From Nelumbo lutea (Eukaryota; Streptophyta; Magnoliopsida; Proteales; Nelumbonaceae): a DNA stretch of 64,000 nt. Each line of letters begins with the position of its first letter. Positions within the stretch are counted from its first letter, which is position 1. The notes below the pieces were generated by a model, which worked only from the letters and a program-made list of their open reading frames with translations, was not told where the DNA came from and made no database searches. The DNA lies in contig JAKGHH010000001.1 in assembly GCA_022828595.1 (NCBI GenBank), positions 140,263,017-140,327,016 on the forward strand, read 5' to 3'. Position numbers and translations under genes: made by a program. Below, one piece after another: positions 11,780 to 23,800 of the stretch.

Positions 11780-13450
11780 ATGGCATCGATGGGCAATGCG
11801 AGTGGTGACCAGAAATCGAGTGTAATGATCTCCTTTGATTTTTTAAGTGTGCAGATGACATCCATCAAACTCAAATGTGAAAACTATGTTCTGTGGGCCA
11901 AGTCGGTGGATGTTTTTTTGAAGGTAAGAAGAAAGTGAAACATGTACGAGAGGATAAACCTAGTGCTGAATCCCCGGGTTTTAGTGATTGGGAGCAAGAG
12001 GATGCTCAAATCATGACATGGTTATGGAACAGTATGGAACTTAAAATCAGTGTTAACTTCATGTTTTTAGATACAACAAAGGATATATGGGAACATGCCA
12101 AGAAACTATATTCTGGACAAGACAACACTACAAGGGTTTATCAGCTTTATCAGGAATACTACAGTTTGAAGTAGGGAAATCAGACTCTTGAAGAATATGC
12201 CAGTATGAAAAATCTTCGGAATGAACTTAATGCCTATCATCCCTTAACTCCGGATATCAAAATTCAGCAGCAACAAAGGGAACAACTAGATGTTATACGG
12301 TTCTTGGTGGGGCTGAAAGCAAAGTAAGAACTTGTCAGAGTATAGATATTGGGAGGGTCTGCTCTCTCTACTCTAGAAGAAGTGTTTGCCCGTCTCCGGA
12401 GGGTATCTCTTAGCCCTACAGAGAGTAACATACCTTCCGACAGAACAACACTTGTTGGCACTCGAGGAGGTTCTTATGGGCACAAAGGAGGTGGTCGTAT
12501 AGTTAAGGGAGGCCATGGTAACCCTATGGGTGGTCGTACTAGTGGAGGAGGTCGTGATTCAAGGGGAGGTCGTGGCAGAGGAAAGGGGAGCACTACTAGG
12601 AAATGCACACATTGTGGGAGAGAAGGACACACAGTTAACTTTTGTTATGATTTGCATGGCCCACCATCCACATAGGCTAATCATGTAGTTGTTGATGGTG
12701 GTGAAGTCAATGATACTCAACTAGTTGATCCAACATCTTCTACAGTCACAACTACTTATGGGAAGGAGATGATGAGTATTCCAAGAGAGAAGTATGAGAG
12801 ATTCCTTCAGGCCACTTGACATCAGAATACTGCCGCCCTTGCTCATTCAGGTATAGCTTGCCTAGCATCCAAAGCTTCACCCTGGATAATTGACTCTGGA
12901 GCCTCTGATGACATGACCGGGACTCTAGGTGTGTTTTCCTCTCTTTCTCCAGCCTCCACATCAAATAATGTTAACACAACATCTCTTTCTCTATCTTCAG
13001 TTTTATATGTTTCCAAGTTTCCTTTTAATCTTATGTCTATTAGTAAACTAACCAAATCCTTAAATTGTTCTATCACGTTTTACCCTTCCTCTTATGTTTT
13101 TCAGTATCTAACGACAGGGAAGAAGATTGGTGGAGGGCATGAAGTTGGCGGATTGTATTATCTTGACAGTGGCGGCTCTATAGTTGCACTTCAAACCTTC
13201 TTGACTCCTCTTCAGTGGCATTGTAGACTCGGCTACCCATCTCTTAAAGCTCTCAAGTTTCTTGTTTCGTCATTGAGTCGTCTGTCGTCTTTACAGTGTG
13301 AGTTGTGTCAGTATGGGAAACACCACCAGGTTTCCTTCCATCCTAGAGTTGATAGTCGTATGTTGAGTCCTTTTGATTTAGTTCGTTCAGATGTTTGGGG
13401 TCCAATCAGAATTGAGTCATAATGGTTACAAATATTTTGTTATCTTTGAT
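11780..13450 (+). pseudogene. gag: Copia-2 gag, protease and integrase start
   Basis: The gag start is the ATG at 11780 (MASMGNASGD). Core motifs ENYVLWAKS and the block [17 protein letters not shown] match Copia-5 gag closely. Stops occur at about 12172 and 12326. A Gly/Arg-rich stretch (about 12460-12590) precedes the knuckle CTHCGREGHTVNFC. The protease site reads IIDSGASDD (about 12885-12910) and the integrase finger WHCRLGYPSL with CELCQYGK (about 13217-13320). Integrase stops at about 13421, then breaks at the deletion junction near 13450. Confidence 0.85.
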
Positions 13451-13676
13451 AATCCTGGAAGGTATAGAAGGCTAGTGGGGAAACTAAATTATCTAACTAT
13501 CACTAGGCTCGATATCTCATTTGCTATCAGTATGGTAAACCAGTTTATGCAGAGTCCTCGAGTGCCTCACTGGGATGCAATTCTTAGGATTGTGCGGTAT
13601 TTGAAGGGAGCTCTTGGCCGTGGGTTACTATACAAGCCAGGAGGTGATCTTGAAATAGTTGGATACACCGACGCTC
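13451..13676 (+). pseudogene. pol: Copia-2 RT-RNase H remnant
   Basis: The short frame encodes [15 protein letters not shown], then the [13 protein letters not shown] block and the start of RNase H (GYTDA), where it is cut off into the LTR. The RT catalytic region is absent, so an internal deletion of well over 1 kb separates it from integrase. Confidence 0.85.
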
Positions 13677-13834
13677 TTCTGTCTTTGTATACTAACTTGT
13701 TAAATTTAAATAGATGGTTGACTGGGTTAGACTCTTTGTCTTCTCAGTTCGACACTCTTCTCTTCTTCCTCTTCTTCTCTCCCTTCTTCTCTCTTTTCTT
13801 TCTTTGTTCTCAGTTCGATTAGACAGCTTTGACA
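13677..13834 (+). repeat. Truncated 3' LTR of Copia-2
   Basis: About 158 bp align with the last part of the 5' LTR (9173-9330), ending AGCTTTGACA before the GACTC duplication. The U3 start and polypurine tract were lost in the deletion. Confidence 0.85.
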
Positions 13835-13839
13835 GACTC

Positions 13840-14563
13840 AAATAAGCTTCAACCTTCAGAGCTTGCTGATATGCATCCTTTACCTTATATGGGCAATGTA
13901 GGCTGACCTGATCTTGTGTTGGCAACCTTAAACCATTGATATATCTACTAACTTTTTGTTAAGTTTTTGTCATGTTACTCCAAATAGTTAATTTGTTAAA
14001 CTCTTTTGTGTACTCCTTTACACTCTTTTCCCAATGCCTTAAATTCTGCACCTTTTGGTAGAGAGTTTGCTCATAATTTTTCCACCAATCCAAGGCTGTC
14101 CCACGCATCTTTGCTGTTACAAGTTTCACTTTTCTTTCTTCATTCATTTCTTTCCAATCAAAATAATTTTCAATGCTGTCCACCCAGTCTAGAAACTTTT
14201 TAGGTTCCAACTCACCATTAAACTCGCTAATATGAAGTTGAACACCTTGACCTTGATTGGATTGTAAAGCCTGCACTATTCGATCTTCCCACCGTTGGTT
14301 GTTATTCCTTTCATATTGATCACCTTCAGTTTGCTCAATGTCTTCACTTGATTCTTCACTAATAATGTCAATTGGCTGTTCATCAACTCTAGGAGCTTGT
14401 CATCTTCTTCCTAGCCCCAAATCACTTGCTACATCACCATTCCTAGCAGCATTTTGAGCTACCAGTTGAGCAAGATGCTCAATTTGTTCTTGCAGCCCTC
14501 TTATAGCCTCTTGGAAAACCTCTACAGTGACTTGTTGTGGTCTTCTACCACCCCTTGCAGCCA
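13840..14563 (-). pseudogene. gag: Gypsy-1 gag
   Basis: On the minus strand the start is the ATG at about 14563, MAARGGRRPQQVTVE. An N-terminal coiled region (RGLQEQIEHLAQLV) is followed by the retrotransposon gag core with FNGELEPKKFLDWVDSIE and GTALDWWKNYEQ. Stops interrupt it near 14400 and 13970. The frame resumes as far as KVEAYLSLS, where Copia-2 is inserted. It would have formed the capsid. Confidence 0.82.
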
Positions 14564-14624
14564 TAATAATATAGCAAAACACATCAAGGAGATGAACTTT
14601 GAAGTAAGCCCAAGGAAAGAACTT

Positions 14625-14636
14625 ACTTTGATACCA
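14625..14636 (-). other. Primer binding site of Gypsy-1
   Basis: The reverse complement reads TGGTATCAAAGT, 10 of 12 bases matching the initiator tRNA-Met complement. It is 2 nt from the LTR end. Confidence 0.75.
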
Positions 14637-14638
14637 CT

Positions 14639-15178
14639 TGATGTGGATAGGAAAACAAATTGCATGCAGCACTTCAAGCATACAGCAATAAGCTCAAGAA
14701 ATATCAAGCTGAAAACAGCAAAACAAGTTGGATTTTTAAGGATTTCAAACCTGAACTTGAAGTAAAACTCCTCCTAGAACAGTTCTGTTATAGTAACAAC
14801 GGCATCAAACTGGCCTCCCACGCAGACACGTAGAAATAGAGGGATTGAAAGGTGCCAAAATGGGTTGATTCCTCAAACCCAAGTTCCCGATACTTGATGT
14901 GAATAGATCGATTAGCCCTAGATTAGTTCTAGGTAAGAAGAAGAAGAAGAAGAAGGAGAAAAAGAGAAAGAGAAGAAGAAATGGTTCGGTCTAGAGAAGA
15001 AAAAATCACTCTCTCCTAGCCGACCCACTTGTATTTATATTGTATATAAGCTGAATTACAAAAGACTGTATTCCCTCATTAAGTATGGGACACATAACTT
15101 AAACTTAAACAAATAGACTATTCACTCTCAACTAGATAGACAAATGACCAAAATACCCTTGTACTGTCCACTCTAACA
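14639..15178 (-). repeat. 5' LTR of Gypsy-1 (540 bp)
   Basis: On the minus strand it runs from TGTTAGAGTG (15178) to CCACATCA (14639). It contains a TATA-like ATATAAATAC (about 15030-15045) and a purine AAG microsatellite at 14936-14990. The expected target duplication CTTGA (15179-15183) cannot be verified because the other end is off-window. Confidence 0.75.
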
Positions 15179-17473
15179 CTTGAAAACCTTAGCTGGGGCT
15201 GAACTACAACTTAATCAAAAGAGAAAGAACTAAAAGCCCCTATAGAAACAACCCCCTTCTCTTTTATAAGACACAATGGCTTGCTGGACAAGCCAATTAA
15301 AATATTTGCACATAAGCCCCTAGAATGTTTCCCTCTCACAAGTCACAAGAAACTGCTTAAGAACAAAACTAACTTCAAATGAACCCCCAAAAGATAACTT
15401 TTGTTACAAAAGACCCAAGAGACCAAAACCCAATAGATGTGCACCCAACTGCCCTTGACCAAAATGTCAAAAATACCCCTGGTCCCAAACTGTCAATAAA
15501 GCTACCGAAAAAACAACAATTTGGTATCCTACTACAAAAAACATGCAAAACAGAATACATTCACTTTTTTTTCATTCTTTTTTTTCTTCTTTTTTTGCCT
15601 CATCATTTAGATTCTTCTCCTAACTTCTATCTTGATAACATCCAACTCGTTCTCAATCCTTGTATTTATAGAGAAATTATCTCATGATCTTCCAAATCAA
15701 GCTTTTTGACTATGGTGCCATTTGACAAGTCTTTTTTGGAAAGATCTTCTGGAAGATCTAACATCCAAAAGATGTAGTGGGCTTTTATATAGAGATCTTG
15801 GCAGCCTACAGACCGTTTGGTTGGAGGCATGTCTTTTCACGTGAAGACGAGACAAAAAAAGGTGATAAGCTTCATTTTTAGCTTCCTGAAATAAGCTTGA
15901 ATCGAGATTTTCATATCTTTTTGGGGCTAAGTCTTTCGGCGGCTAGATCTTCCCCCAACCAAACGAGAAGAGACAAAAATGCCGGCTTCCGGGCTTCTAA
16001 AGACAGTCTGTACAGAAAGGTGCTCCAAATGGGACCTATGTTATCCATTTATTGGGTTGACATTCTTTGAGAGTTTCAAACCCAAAGGGTGTTACAATCA
16101 AAAAACCTAATTTATGCACTAATTAATTTGATTAAATTCTATGAATTCTTTTAAAATTAAAGGATTTTAGATGCTCCTTCCGGGTTTTAATTTTATTATT
16201 GTAAATTAAAGATGCTAACCAATATCTTTTGAAAGAAAACACAACAAAAGCTCAAATTAGAAGAAATTAACGTGGATGCCTGGCTGTTATGATTCTGGGA
16301 TTACCCTAGTCATGCAGTTGCCCGATCTGCTATATATTGTGCAGCTGCACGGTTATGTAGACAAATGTTTAACCATGTATGGTAGCTGCTCAACAATTGA
16401 TGCTTCCAAAACTCCTTAAAAACATCTAATGAAGCCTCTATTTACATGTTCAAGAAGTTTTTTCTAATCTGGTCCACTTTACTAAAATGCCCCAATAATT
16501 CTACAAGTTAGGCAGATGATAGAGGGTCAAAACGGGGAGTCTACAATGGTTTACCAATGAAATTTAAAATTTTGCCACTATATATAAACAATGCATCAGA
16601 ATCATTAGGAAAAAAATAGATTCTTGAAATATTTTGTATCAGTACCTGGCAAAATGGGGAGATTGTGATCATAGTTCTCCAAATATCACCAATATTGTGA
16701 ACTGTGCTTCTGCAATCTGCATTAAAATGAGTTAACTGCTTGTTGCTCCTTCAATTCAATAAATTACCTCCAACAAGAGTTCAATAACCAATATAGATCT
16801 TTTATCATCAATTTCTCAAACCTAACCAGCATCTTTGTAAGCTTCTACATTAAGATGTCTATGATTAGCAAGCAATAATTTCTTGCTAGGAGATGACTTC
16901 AAGTACCCAGGTACCAGTACCTTGTTAGCATATTCTTGCTGTGGCTCCCATGGAACATGCTTTTATTGGCTTATAACCCCAGCCAGATATGCAATGTTAG
17001 GCTTAGGTCCAGTTAGAGACAAATAGAGAAATCTTCCCACTGACCTCTGAGATTTTCATACCACAAAGTTACTGATGATTAGGATCAATTTAAGTGCTAG
17101 TTTAGCTTCCAATTTCCTTGGTTCTTTCAATAAATCCAACTATATCCTTTCAGGAAAAAAAATGTCCTTGCAACTTCAATAGCCAAAAAATACTTAAGTT
17201 CACCTTGATCCAAGGAATTTACATGCTAATTTCAAGCTTAAGATTTTTTTTTTTTTTTTTTACATCTATCACAAACATTTTGAAATGACTTTCTTTTCCT
17301 TTGTTAACACATGAAAGAGCCATTACCAAATGTTTGTCCTAGCTACCTGGGATCTTCAGAGTGGTGGACTGGATAAGGACCTGAACTTCAACATTTTTTG
17401 TATAATAACTCCAAAACCTTATGCTCTCAGATGGACCAAATTGAATCATTTTAAATGTTTTACTGGTTTACAG
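15179..17473 (+). other. Non-coding stretch before the first visible kinase-gene exon
   Basis: This is AT-rich sequence with poly-T runs (15565-15600 and 17246-17262). No LRR exon or other gene was recognised. It is most likely the intron upstream of the exon at 17474. A small inverted-repeat element may sit at 15814-15965. Confidence 0.5.
15814..15965. repeat. Possible MITE with 11-bp inverted ends
   Basis: CGTTTGGTTGG (15814-15824) is exactly inverted as CCAACCAAACG (15955-15965), 152 bp overall. Termini of this kind are common in plant MITEs. No clear target duplication was found, so the true ends are unsure. Confidence 0.35.
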
Positions 17474-17862
17474 ATTCCAGTTTTGCAATCAAGTGTGGTG
17501 GTCCAGAGCTGACAGCTCTAGATGGTGTAGTTTTTGAGAGGGAAAATAAATCTCTTGGCCCAGCATCATACTATGTAACGAACACAAGCAAATGGGCTGT
17601 TAGCAATGCTGGGATGTTCTATGACAGAAAGGGATCATTGTACACCCAAAACTCTTTGGCACAAATTACAGGTGGAGGAACATTAAACTCTGAATTCTTC
17701 AGGACAGCAAGACTATCTCCAGGATCATTAAGATACTATGGCCTGGGTTTGGAGAATGGAACATATAATGTAAGCCTACATTTCGCTGAAATAGGATATG
17801 ATGATCAAAGTTCACGCACCTGGAAGAGTCTTGGAAGGCGTGTTTTTGATGTTTACATACAG
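17474..17862 (+). CDS. Receptor kinase exon: first two thirds of the malectin domain
   Basis: The acceptor is TTTACAG before 17474 and the donor is CAG|GTATGC after 17862. The exon has 389 nt, 2 plus 129 codons. Family marks are SSFAIKCGG at the start, [17 protein letters not shown], the [20 protein letters not shown] block and [14 protein letters not shown] at the end. These are the hallmarks of the malectin domain that follows the LRRs in subfamily VIII receptor kinases. It ends in phase 0, matching the exon at 56957. Confidence 0.9.
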
Positions 17863-20800
17863 GTATGCATGATATGATGGATATCTTGTAAGATAAAAAA
17901 ATCTTGATCATTATGCTTGTCTATATCTTCCCTAATTCAATCCCTGATTTTCAGAATTTTTAATTTGAGTATATAGGGCCGTTTTTCATTTACATCCCTA
18001 AACTATTGCTTTATATTTTATGTAGTATTTAGTTTAATTCAAAGATTTTGGACATGTGGAAGCCTAGAAATGACTACATATCCCACCTTCCAGGGGTTGA
18101 TCTGGTAAGTTCCCACATTACTGGGGAATATACCCACACTAACCCTCTTATCACCAAAATAAAATATATTAATTACTAACTGATAACTAACATTAAAGAG
18201 GAGTTGGGAAAAGCCTTAACCCCTTCCTAGAGACAACCTTAATTCTATTCCACCCTCCCATTGTTGGGGTGCAGGGGTGCGCAAGCTGTGGAGAGGGTGA
18301 CATAGACCTTCTGTCACATGCTAGCCATCCGAAAGATTAAGCAAACTCAATTCTCTATTGGATCAGTTCTAACAGAAATAGGAGAATGTAAAGACACTTT
18401 TTTTTGTTATTTTTAATCCATATCTACCATATATGTTCCTAAAGAAACAGAATTTAGACTCATACAATAGAAGTCTATCGTGATATAATTAAGTTTGACT
18501 TGAAAGCCAAATAATCCACATACAATGATTCTTTAATCTACATATGATGGAAAATAAACTCAATATATGGTCTTAAATAATGTAAATAAATCATTTTCTA
18601 GTAGGGGCTTTAAAACAAGTTTCCCTAGACAAAGCTAAATATAAACAAAAAAAAACAAGGTGGATAACTAATTCTTAATTGAACTGATTTAAATTACAAG
18701 AATCATATAAATCTTAAGATTCATGAATCAAATCATAGGATTCAAAAAGAATCATAAGTTTTTCGTAGAAAGGATTCAGACATAAGATTCAAACCAAAAC
18801 CCTTGGAATTGATGATTCAAATTGTGAAACATATCATCAATTACAAGATTTTGAGAACATTGAATTGCATTACAAATTTGAGCAGAAATTTTCTGCAATG
18901 GATCATAAACTTGAGAATTAATTGCCAGGTTGGAAGGCTTTCTTACAATGAAGGTATTGTTATTGGTTACAACTTTTTAAATACCACATATAATATCTCA
19001 GCCTACTTCTTTGGCACTGAATTTTCAGCTCTTTATTCCTACACTGCCCTCTATTGCACCTATTGTTAAATTGTAGTGTTTATTGTAGGGGTATTTTAGT
19101 CTTTTCTGTAATGTTCTCTCTATTATTTATCATTTCACTTATTTAGGGGTAATAATGCAATTTCAGATTCATTAAAACAAATAAAGAGATGGGCAGCAGT
19201 TGAGAACCAGTTACTTCAATCTTGACTGGGTTTCAGCGCTTTTTTCTTCTCCTTATTCTTCTTCTCTTCTCTCTGAACTTCTACTCCGACTTGTTCTGGG
19301 AATTTAATACACTTTTTCCTATATCTATTGTCACCAGCCCAGTTTGTACAAAGAGAATACACCAGAATTCTGGGGTGTCTGACTGAATGAATGTACAATT
19401 ACAGTACAGCATCAGGACTATGATGTATATATAATGTATGTACAATTACATAAAAACCCTTATAGGACTAAAGAAGGAGAAAATAAATAATGTACAACAT
19501 ACAACTAAGACTATGGTAAGACAGTACAACATCAGGCCTCTTCACTCTCCCCCCCAAATTAATGCTCATGAATTCACATCAGTTTGCTTATAAGAAAAAT
19601 GTGTCTAGATATCGTCATGGCCTTTGTAAAAGATATTGGCAATCTGCATATCTGAGGCAACATGAAGAAGAGAAATGAAGCCAGCAAGAAGAAAGTCTTT
19701 AATAAAGTGGCGATCCACCTCAATATGCTTCACCCTCTCATGGAAGACAGGATTAAAAGCAATCTTTATTTCACTGGTGTGGTCTGCATACAAAGGAATA
19801 GGTGTAGATAGAGGAAGACCAAGATCTTCAAATAGTGATTGAAGCCAAACATCACTTAACATAGATGACATTGTCCTATATTCTGCTTCTGTAGATGACT
19901 TGGAGGCAGTTTGTTGTTTTTTGCATTTCCAGGAGATGAGGGAATCACCCATGACTACACCACCCTATAGTTGAACATCGGGTGTCGAGGCATCCTGCCT
20001 AATCTGCATTAGCATAGGCCCTCAACTACATAAGAGAGGAAAAAGAGAACTGTCCCTGTGATAAAGTACCACGGACATAGCGAATAATCCAATGGATAAC
20101 AGTCAAATGAGGTTTACGAGGGTTAGAAACAAATTAATTGACAACCTGAACTGCATGAGAAATGTTAGGATGAGTCATAGTGAGATATATAAGAGACCTC
20201 ACAAGTTGTTGATAGAAGGAAGCATTGGTAAGTGACCTTCTGACTTAGACAACTTAAGATTTAGTTCCAAGAGGGTATCGACCTGCTTTTTATCAATAAG
20301 AAATGCTAACTTGACAAGACCAAATGCATACGTGTTGACAAACAAAATATTCCCAATGACTACTTTGGACTTCAAGTCTTAAGAAATAGGTAGGAGTGCC
20401 CAAATCTTTCATGTGAAAAGAACTGTGAAGTAGTGATTTGAGTTCTCGAATTCCTTCTTCATCATTTCCAGTCGACAACATATCACCTACATATAAGAGG
20501 AGAATTGTGATACTCTGAAGCCTTTTTCGAACAAAGAGAGAATGATCAAAAGCACTTTGACTATATCCATCACCAACAATGACATGTCAGAATTTTTCAA
20601 ACCATGCTTGAGGAGCTTGTTTCAGTCCATATAATGAATTCTTCAACCGGTAAGCAAGAGAAGTATTGGCTTGCTGTAAAAATGCATTTTTCACATCCAA
20701 TTGACAGATAGACCAAGAGTGTGCAGTTGAGAGAGCTATAGTGATTTTAGTCACAAGAGCAAACATCTCCTCATAATCAAATACCACACTACACTCCTGT

Positions 20801-23800
20801 GTATAACCTTGAGCCACGAGACGAACATTATATCAATCTAGTGAGCCACCAGACTTCAACTTGATCGAGTAAACCCATCTACTCCCAATAATGGAAGCAT
20901 CTGAAGGAGTTGAAAGTTGAAACAAGGTCCCAAGTGTCGTTTTCATGCAAGGCTTGAATCTCTGCATCTATGGCATCTCTCCACTAAGGACTACTATTGA
21001 CTTACTGGTAAGAATAAGGGATATCTATGAAAGATAAGACAACAGAGAAGGAGCTATGATTTGAAGGGAAACCATAAGCTGTTAAGTGGTTTAGAAACAT
21101 AAGTAAAACGACACAAAGGAGTAGAGGGAGCAATAGGGGTATCAGAAATAGGAGTATCACTTACAGGGGTAATGGCAACAAGGGCATCTAAAATTGACTA
21201 AAGATCCGGACTGGGAGGAAGGGGGTCGTAGGTCTAGGATCTGAGCCATGAAAACACTTACGAGAGAAGACAAGAAGATCTTTTACAGCATCTGAAGACG
21301 AAACATCTTGTGAATAAAATCATACAAGATAGAAATTGATGGTACAGATAGTTTGGCAACTCCAAAAAACAAAGAAATATGCTCAAGGAAAACCACATTC
21401 CGAGAAACACGAATACGACAAGTAGAAGGATCATAACAAAGAAACCCTTTGTGATTAGGACTATACCCCACAAATGCACACATAACAAATTGAGGAGAAA
21501 GTTTAGAATGCTCACGAGAAAGGAGATGTACAAAACATACACATCCAAAAACATGAAGATTAGTCAAATTGGAGTGTAACCAAATAATTTTTGATGAGGA
21601 GACATGTTAGCAAGAATAGAAGAAGGGACACAATTGATAAGAACACAACTGTACTAGCTGCCTTTACCCAAAATGATGGAGGCACATGTGATTCTTGTAG
21701 AAGAGTTCTCACAACATTGAGAACATGTCCATTCTTACGTTTGCACACCATTTTGTTGTGGAGTGTTTGGACAGCTCCGTTAAATTTGTATTCCATGATT
21801 CTTCAGATAGGATAGAAAATCTCCATCACAGTATTCTCCCTTTGTCAGTACTTGAAAAGTCTGCACTAGGTGCAACTAGAGGTGGTAGAAGTTGCATCTA
21901 TGGTAGAGATGGCAACACCAAAGGAGGTGGTCGTGGTGGTGGAGCGAGAGGAGGTTGTGGTGGTCGCAGAGATGCAAGCATTAATGGTCATGGTACTAGT
22001 AGTTGTAGCATAGTAAGGGAGTGTAGTTATTGTAGAGGACATATAGGGAATTTCTATTATGATTTACAGGGCCTCCATCTACTTGGGCATATCATATTGT
22101 AGTAAGAGAGGATGGTGCATTGATTTAAAAGGCGCACCTCAAGCGCACAAGAGGCGCATTTTGGGGTATGCACCTCCCCCATGTCCTAGGCGCAACCCTT
22201 TCAAAAGGCGCACGCCTGGTGCGCCTAGGCGTGCGCCTTGCGCCTCAGCCCAGGTGTGTGCCTTTTTAAAATTTTGCGCTTTTTGTTGTTTTTGTCTAAC
22301 GACTGGGCTAATGTTGTTCATTCATTGCAATAAAATATCTTCTTAAAAGGCAATGAAAATTATAAAATCATTATTTTTTTACGTGAGAAATAAAAATTTC
22401 AGACCCCAACATAAACTTGTTCAGGCTTGCCTCGAGGAGCGTGGTACAAAGGCAACTCATAGAATCAAGAATGCAATATGTTTTACATCACATTAGCTAC
22501 TTGAAGAAATGCAATTAAGGAAAATAAGAGATTGTAGGTTTTACATGCTTGAAAATGCTTTATATGTTTGCTTTTATTTTTAAATTTTCATTTGAATACG
22601 CTTTACATGTTATGTTTATGTATTTTAATTTTAGATAATAGGTTTTTTAAAACATTTATTTTAAATTTAAGTTTATATTTTTTATTAACATTATGTTCAA
22701 TATTTTTTGAATTTTTTGCATTTTGTTGAATTTTTTTGAATTTTCTGCCTTTTTATTTGATTTTTTAGCTTTTTTTGGCCATTGTGCTTTTTTTGCACCT
22801 TGCATTTTTTAAACACTGGGATGGTGGTGCTATAGGTGATGACTCCACTATTTTAGGATCTAGGAAGGAGAAGGAGATGGTCTCAATCACCCAAAAAGAG
22901 TATGAGAAGCTTCTTCTTCTGGTATTATTGTAACCCTTGCAAGTTAGGTAGAACTTGCCTTGTTTCATCTTCTAAGTCTTGGATTATTAATTCTAGAGCC
23001 TCAAATCACATGACTAGGCCTTCGGACTTGGTTGTATCTTTATCCCCTTCCTCTACCTCCCAATCTATCACCCTAGTTAATGGAACTACATCCATTATTT
23101 CTAGTACCAGTAATGTAGCTTTACATTTTGACTTCTCTACCTTCTGTGTTATATGTTCCTAAATTTCCCTTTAGTCTAATGTCAATTAGCAAAGTTGACG
23201 AAAATGTTAAATTGCTCTAATCTCATTCTTCCTCTCCTATTGTGTTTTCCAAGATTTAAGGACTGAACTAGAACAGACAATACATTTTGAGGAGATATTG
23301 TGTAGACAAAATCATAGGAGTTGTGGTTAAAGGAAGGTAATTGTTTTGGAGCAGCTACAGTAACCCGAACCAGTGAAGAAGGAAGAAGAAGATGAGGAAG
23401 AAGACAAGAGAAAGAGAGAACAGGAGGGTTTTAGTCGAAACTGATTAGTTTCTCATTCAGTCGACCCCTAATGTTTATTAGGTTCTAATTACACTTACAA
23501 AGACTAAACTGCCTCACTTAAGTGTGGGAAGAGTACTCTAATAAAACAGCCACATAAGCAAGTACTTAACTGACATGAGATTACTAAACTACCCTATTCG
23601 ACTCACACTAACACTCCCCTCAAGCTGGAGAATATATGTCATATAATCCCAGCTTGTTACATAGATAGTTCACTTTCCCTGAGTTTAGAGCTTTTGTAAA
23701 CAAATCTGCCCAGTGATCATTCGAGCCCACATGTTCTGTGTTTATCTCTCCAGCAAGGACCTTCTCCCTCACAAAGTGGCAATCAACCTCTATGTGCTTT

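Larger units (their letters stand above)
9081..13834 (+). mobile_element. Copia-2: internally deleted Ty1/copia element
   Basis: It is bounded by the 5-bp direct repeat GACTC (9076-9080 and 13835-13839). It has a 5' LTR, a primer binding site, gag, protease, a stub of integrase, a short RT-RNase H piece and a truncated 3' LTR. Two internal deletions are visible: one joins integrase to RNase H-proximal RT near 13450, the other joins RNase H to the middle of the 3' LTR near 13677. A solo LTR-X sits in its leader. Its gag is close to that of Copia-5. Confidence 0.9.
7708..15178 (-). mobile_element. Gypsy-1: minus-strand Ty3/gypsy element, 3' part missing
   Basis: Read from right to left: 5' LTR (15178-14639), primer binding site (14636-14625), gag (about 14563-13840), an inserted Copia-2 (13834-9081), then a zinc knuckle, protease and start of RT (about 9075-7710), where the minus-strand long LTR cuts in. 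The rest of pol and the 3' LTR lie beyond the window. Stops are frequent in pol, so this is an old copy. Confidence 0.82.
19345..21837 (-). mobile_element. Copia-3: 5'-truncated Ty1/copia fragment
   Basis: The minus-strand order from the right is integrase (from its GGEY motif), RT, RNase H, a polypurine tract (reverse complement of 19545-19556) and a probable 3' LTR. Everything upstream of mid-integrase is missing; the break at about 21837 meets Copia-4. Frameshifts and stops are frequent. Confidence 0.8.

Noticed and set aside
18803..19069. 88-codon plus-strand ORF in the intron
   Set aside because: No recognised domain, AT-rich context, no partner exon or splice logic; it runs into an LTR-like remnant.
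19059..19322. CCTAT repeats as a target duplication for the LTR-like remnant at 19064
   Set aside because: The sequence before the right copy does not end in CA or resemble an LTR end, so the match is probably chance.
22059..22346. Pro/Arg-rich ORF at the hAT left end
   Set aside because: Made by the GGCGC subterminal repeats; starts in Copia-4 and crosses the insertion border.
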